A stretch of DNA of 64,000 nucleotides, taken from Acidimicrobiia bacterium (GTDB lineage: Bacteria; Actinomycetota; Acidimicrobiia; Acidimicrobiales; AC-14). The notes under the pieces are model-generated. The model was given only the letters and a program-made list of their open reading frames with translations, was not told where the DNA came from and searched no databases. Below are positions 61,183 to 64,000 of this stretch, piece by piece. The position numbers and the translations under genes were made by a program. The stretch covers positions 1-64,000 of the forward strand of contig JAHFUR010000023.1 of assembly GCA_023264995.1 (NCBI GenBank), read 5' to 3'. Position 1 is the first letter of the stretch. Each line of letters starts with the position of its first letter.

Positions 61183-61212
61183 TTGACAGGGCGGGGGTGT
61201 ATCAGGTGGAAT
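61183..61212 (+). promoter_or_regulatory. Possible promoter for the conserved gene at 61281
   Basis: TTGACA (61183-61188), an 18-bp spacer and TGGAAT (61207-61212). The -35 is perfect; the -10 is weak. The position gives a leader of about 60 nt before the TTG start. No other promoter-like pair is evident in the gap 61108-61280. Confidence 0.4.
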
Positions 61213-61280
61213 GAAACAACACGAGAGACCTTCCCTTCGATCTTCTCCCTCACTGCAGTCCCCCGTCCCGGAGGCTCCTT

Positions 61281-61925
61281 TTGAGCACGGTGTCGCTGCT
61301 CCCGGCCGACGTCCCGTCCGCCGCCTTCCTACCCGTCCGCCCCTGGCCCGACAGCGTGATCGATGCGCTGGGCCACGACCCCCGCTCCGCCTATGTCGAA
61401 CGGTTCTGGCTGAGCATCCTCGGCCCCTCCACCACCTGGCTCGTCCGGTACATGGCCAACCGGCTCGACGCGTCCCCCGAAGGCTTCGACCTCGACCTGG
61501 CCGCCACCGCCGCGGCCCTGGGCCTGGGGGCCAAAGGCGGCCGGCACTCGCCGTTCATGCGCGCCCTGGCCCGCTGCTGCCAGTTCGACGTGGCCGAGGC
61601 CCGGGCCGACGGCAGCCTGGCCGTCCGCCGCAAGCTGCCACCGCTCACCCGCCGGCAGGTCCTGCGCCTCTCGCCCGACCTGGTCGCCGCCCACCAGGCC
61701 TGGCAGGAGTCCGAGCTGGCCACCCCCGTCCACGAGCAGCAGCGCCGGCGGAGCCGGCGGCTGGCCCTCAGCCTTCTGGAGCTGGGGGAGGACGTCGAGG
61801 CCACCGAGCACCAGCTGGCCCGGTGGAAGTTCCACCCCACCCTGTGCCAGGAAGCGGTGGCCTGGGCCGCCGAGCGCCGGGGCCACGACCCCCAGCCGAG
61901 CAGTGAGCACGACCCCGCGGCCTAG
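61281..61925 (+). CDS. Conserved-looking protein of unknown function
   Basis: 214 residues from TTG 61281, supported by GGAGG six bases upstream. A mixed N-terminal part (RPWPDSVIDALGHDPRSAYV, FWLSILGPSTTWLVRYMANR) suggests a helical fold, then a winged-helix-like stretch (RRKLPPLTRRQVLRLSPDLV). The C-terminal ~60 residues are charged (EQQRRRSRRLALSLLELGED). No signal peptide or membrane helix. I do not recognise the family. It is monocistronic, followed by two hairpins. Confidence 0.6.
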   Translation: MSTVSLLPADVPSAAFLPVRPWPDSVIDALGHDPRSAYVERFWLSILGPSTTWLVRYMANRLDASPEGFDLDLAATAAALGLGAKGGRHSPFMRALARCCQFDVAEARADGSLAVRRKLPPLTRRQVLRLSPDLVAAHQAWQESELATPVHEQQRRRSRRLALSLLELGEDVEATEHQLARWKFHPTLCQEAVAWAAERRGHDPQPSSEHDPAA

Positions 61926-61936
61926 CTCACCCCCTG

Positions 61937-61969
61937 CCGGTGGCCGGGGCACCGCCCCCCGGCCACCGG
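61937..61969 (+). terminator. Hairpin terminator after the unknown gene
   Basis: 13-bp perfect stem CCGGTGGCCGGGG / CCCCGGCCACCGG with a 7-nt loop, 12 bp after the stop at 61925. No U-run. Confidence 0.75.
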
Positions 61970-61973
61970 CGCC

Positions 61974-62013
61974 CATGTCCGCGTGGGGGTGGTGGCACCC
62001 CCACGCGGACATG
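61974..62013. repeat. 18-bp perfect inverted repeat
   Basis: Arms CATGTCCGCGTGGGGGTG (61974-61991) and its exact complement (61996-62013) around GTGG. It lies 4 bp after the previous hairpin and 88 bp before the next gene's ATG. It could be a second terminator stem or a dispersed repetitive element. About 85 bp remain to the next gene, with no clear promoter. Confidence 0.8.
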
Positions 62014-62100
62014 CCTGCCAGCACCGTTTCAGTGGCGGGAAGGATCTGCCGAAATAGTCGTTGTAGGGGAAGCAGGACGACCAACCGGGGGACGCACGCG

Positions 62101-63165
62101 ATGGGGCAGGACGCCGCACTGAACTTGGCCGAGCACCGGCTGCGCCGGTCGGAGGCCGGAGGCCTCGACCTGGCCACCGGGCTCAACCCCTATGGCCCGC
62201 CCGACACGGTCGTCCACGCCCTCCGGTCGCTCTCGGCGGCCGACATCGCCCTGCCGCCGAGCCACGCCGCCGAGCGGCTCGAGGAGGCCTACGCCCGGGT
62301 GCTGGGTGTCGGCCCGGCCGAGCTCATTGCCGGCCGCGGGCCGGCGGAGTTCCTCTGGGACCTCGGGCGCATGGTGCCCCACCACGCGGTGGCGGTGCCG
62401 TTGCCGGCCTGGGGCGAAGTGCTCTCGGTGTTCCCCGGCCGGGGCTTCACCCGGTACCCCGGCGAGCAGGTGCCATCGCTCGACCAGGTCGACGAGGCGC
62501 TCGACGCGGCCGAGCTGGTCGTGATCTCCAACCCGCAGATGCCGACCGGTCTCAGCCTCGACCGCGACGGGCTCCTCGACCTGGCCCGGCGCCACCCGGC
62601 AGCGACCCTGGTCGTCGACGAGTCGGCCATCGACTTCCTCCCTGACCCGGCGGCGGCCACCCTGGTCGGCACCGACGCCGACAACGTGATCGTGCTGCGC
62701 TCCTCGGCGGAGTTCTACGGCACGGCAGCGGCCCGCACCGGCGTGGCCTGGAGCCGGGACCGCGGGTTGCTGCGGTCGCTGTTCGCCCACCGCGAGGCGC
62801 TCCCCCTGTCCGGCCTCGACGTGGTGGCCGCCGAAGCGGCCTTGGCCAGCACGGGCTGGGCATCCGACGCCCGCCGGCGCCTGGCGGCCGACGGCGCCTG
62901 GCTCGACGAGGCCCTCCGCTCGCTCGGCGGGCGGGTGGTCGCCGGCGGCGCGCTGCCCTATCGCTGCATCCTCTCCGACATCGCCGGCGAGTGGGCCACC
63001 GCCCTCGCCTCGTCCGGCACCACTGTCCGGGCCCTCGGGCCCGGCCATGGCGTGCACCCAGGTGCCCTCGGGATCTTCGCCCCCCGGGAGACCGAGCGCA
63101 CTCTCCTGGCCGCCGTTCTCGGCGCCATGCACGCCAGCCCCCCGGTCCTCAGCGAGGCCGGGTAG
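62101..63165 (+). CDS. Aminotransferase-fold protein lacking the PLP lysine
   Basis: 354 residues from ATG 62101, fold type I, related to histidinol-phosphate aminotransferase/CobD-like enzymes. LATGLNPYGPPDTVVHAL, ISNPQMPTGLSLDRDGLLDL (for NPxNPTG) and VVDESAIDFLPD (D173, for PLP nitrogen) are recognisable. The lysine motif, normally RSxTKxY, reads RSSAEFYGTAAARTG, with Glu204 in place of Lys, and the Tyr of VDEAY is Ala176. The substrate Arg appears intact. It is therefore probably not a normal aminotransferase. The frame extends upstream to 61903 through two hairpins, but those codons are not protein-like. Confidence 0.8.
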   Translation: MGQDAALNLAEHRLRRSEAGGLDLATGLNPYGPPDTVVHALRSLSAADIALPPSHAAERLEEAYARVLGVGPAELIAGRGPAEFLWDLGRMVPHHAVAVPLPAWGEVLSVFPGRGFTRYPGEQVPSLDQVDEALDAAELVVISNPQMPTGLSLDRDGLLDLARRHPAATLVVDESAIDFLPDPAAATLVGTDADNVIVLRSSAEFYGTAAARTGVAWSRDRGLLRSLFAHREALPLSGLDVVAAEAALASTGWASDARRRLAADGAWLDEALRSLGGRVVAGGALPYRCILSDIAGEWATALASSGTTVRALGPGHGVHPGALGIFAPRETERTLLAAVLGAMHASPPVLSEAG

Positions 63166-63173
63166 ACCCCCCG

Positions 63174-63207
63174 GGCGGCTCGGTCAACCCCCCGTGGCCG
63201 AGCCGCC
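63174..63207. terminator. Hairpin between convergent genes
   Basis: 10-bp stem GGCGGCTCGG / CCGAGCCGCC with a 14-nt loop, 9 bp past the aminotransferase-like stop and 58 bp before the folP 3' end. No U-run. Confidence 0.55.
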
Positions 63208-63264
63208 TGCACGGGGCCACACCTCGAACTGGTGGCCCGGGCGGGCGGCCCGCGCCCCGGGCCC

Positions 63265-64000
63265 TCACCGGTCCGCGCCACGAGGCTGGTGGCGCAGGTG
63301 CTCCTCCAGGACCAGGTCCTCGGGCGCCGGCGCCGGCCCGGTCAGCGCGTCGAGCACGCGGAGCATATCGACGGTCCCGGCCACGTCGTGGACGCGCAGG
63401 ATCTGGCCCGGCACGGGCCGGAGGGCGGCCACCGCCCCGAGCGTGCCCGGGTCACGCTCCGCCGGTGGGCGCCCGGTAAGGGCGCCGACGAAGTCCTTGC
63501 GCGACAGGGCGAGCAGCACCGGCCGGCCCAGGTCGACGACCGGGCCGAGGTCGCGCAGCAGGTCCACCGTCTGGGCCGGCGTCTTGGTGAAGTCCACGCC
63601 GGGGTCGACCACGATCGCCTCGGGGCCGACGCCGGCGGCCAGGGCGGCGTCGACCCGCTCGGCCAGGAAGGCGGCCACCTCGGCCCCGACCCGGCGGTAG
63701 AGGTCGGGCTCCTGGCGCCGGACGAGGGGCGGGGCGGCGGTGTGCATGACCACCAGGCCGGCGCCGGCGGCGGCGCACAGCCGGGCCAGCTCGGGGTCGA
63801 GCAGGCCCGAGACGTCGTTGACCAGGTGGGCGCCGGCGTCGAGGACGGCTCGGGCCACGCCGGCCTTGAACGTGTCCACCGACACGAGCACGCCGGGGCA
63901 GGCCTCGACCACGGCCCGCACGACCGGTACGACCGCAGTGGCCTCGTCGGCGGGGTCGGCCGGCAGCCGGCCGGTGATGGCCGACTGGGCCCCCACGTCG
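63265..64000 (-). CDS. folP: Dihydropteroate synthase, 5' end beyond right edge
   Basis: About 245 codons are visible; the gene continues past 64000, so the first ~50 residues (including DVGGEST-type loop beginning, seen here as DVGAQSAITG) are partly missing. VLVSVDTFKAGVARAVLDAG, LVNDVSGLLDPELA, DPGVDFTKTPAQTVDLLRDL, LLALSRKDFVGALTG and the terminal ILRVHDVAGTVDMLRVLDAL are the DHPS pterin- and pABA-site motifs. DVGAQSAITG differs from the usual DVGGESTRPG. It joins pABA to the pterin in folate synthesis. Confidence 0.9.
   Translation of the reverse strand, partial: DVGAQSAITGRLPADPADEATAVVPVVRAVVEACPGVLVSVDTFKAGVARAVLDAGAHLVNDVSGLLDPELARLCAAAGAGLVVMHTAAPPLVRRQEPDLYRRVGAEVAAFLAERVDAALAAGVGPEAIVVDPGVDFTKTPAQTVDLLRDLGPVVDLGRPVLLALSRKDFVGALTGRPPAERDPGTLGAVAALRPVPGQILRVHDVAGTVDMLRVLDALTGPAPAPEDLVLEEHLRHQPRGADR

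Overview
The window is very GC-rich with tightly packed, often 4-bp-overlapping genes, many GTG/TTG starts, a perfect actinobacterial-type LexA box, a long N-terminal extension on Rho and the gene order argS-lysA-hom-thrC near rho and rpmE. This points to the chromosome of an actinobacterium. A member of class Acidimicrobiia or a relative is my inference, not shown by any marker gene here. No phage, insertion sequence or CRISPR array is seen. No gap between genes exceeds about 270 bases.

Region 1 (1-29.5 kb) is a cell-surface polysaccharide locus. It holds a Wzz/tyrosine-kinase chain-length regulator and a polyprenyl-phosphate sugar-1-phosphate transferase. It also has a Wzm/Wzt-type ABC exporter, an O-antigen ligase/polymerase-like membrane protein, and eight glycosyltransferases: two family-2-like and six family-4/1-like. 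A sugar set (rfbF, rfbG, a C-methyltransferase, an RmlC-like epimerase and an NAD-dependent reductase/epimerase) could make a CDP-linked branched deoxysugar. Decorating enzymes are two FkbM methyltransferases, a CmcI-like and a TylF-like protein, a WbsX/GH99-like protein and a secreted 1032-residue propeller/glycosidase/discoidin protein. Two glycosyltransferase genes are joined by a 4 x 68 bp tandem repeat in which each unit is a small open frame coupled by GTGA overlaps.

Region 2 (29.5-43.4 kb) is a surface/adhesion block: a partial Tad (Flp) pilus operon (cpaB, tadZ, tadB, tadC, tadE and a TadG-like gene, with no tadA ATPase or pilin), a DUF3494 ice-binding-like protein with a Thr-rich stalk and LAxTG-type anchor, rpmE, a secreted anchored protein, a CAP-domain protein, an XRE regulator, and a membrane protein paired with a receiver-domain protein.

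Region 3 (43.6-55.5 kb) is central metabolism, all on the minus strand. It runs argS, lysA, hom, thrC, an SOS-controlled coiled-coil membrane protein, an ApgM-family enzyme that may replace the missing homoserine kinase ThrB, cyclic 2,3-diphosphoglycerate synthetase, 2-phosphoglycerate kinase, then rho with a short coupled leader frame. A receiver-only regulator and tRNA-Arg(CCG) follow upstream of argS.

Region 4 (55.6-64 kb) has an ECF sigma/anti-sigma/flavin-reductase operon, a membrane-anchored BNR-repeat (sialidase-like) protein, a small secreted protein, a rhodanese-MoeB fusion, a conserved unknown, an aminotransferase-fold protein lacking its PLP lysine, and the 3' part of folP running off the right edge.
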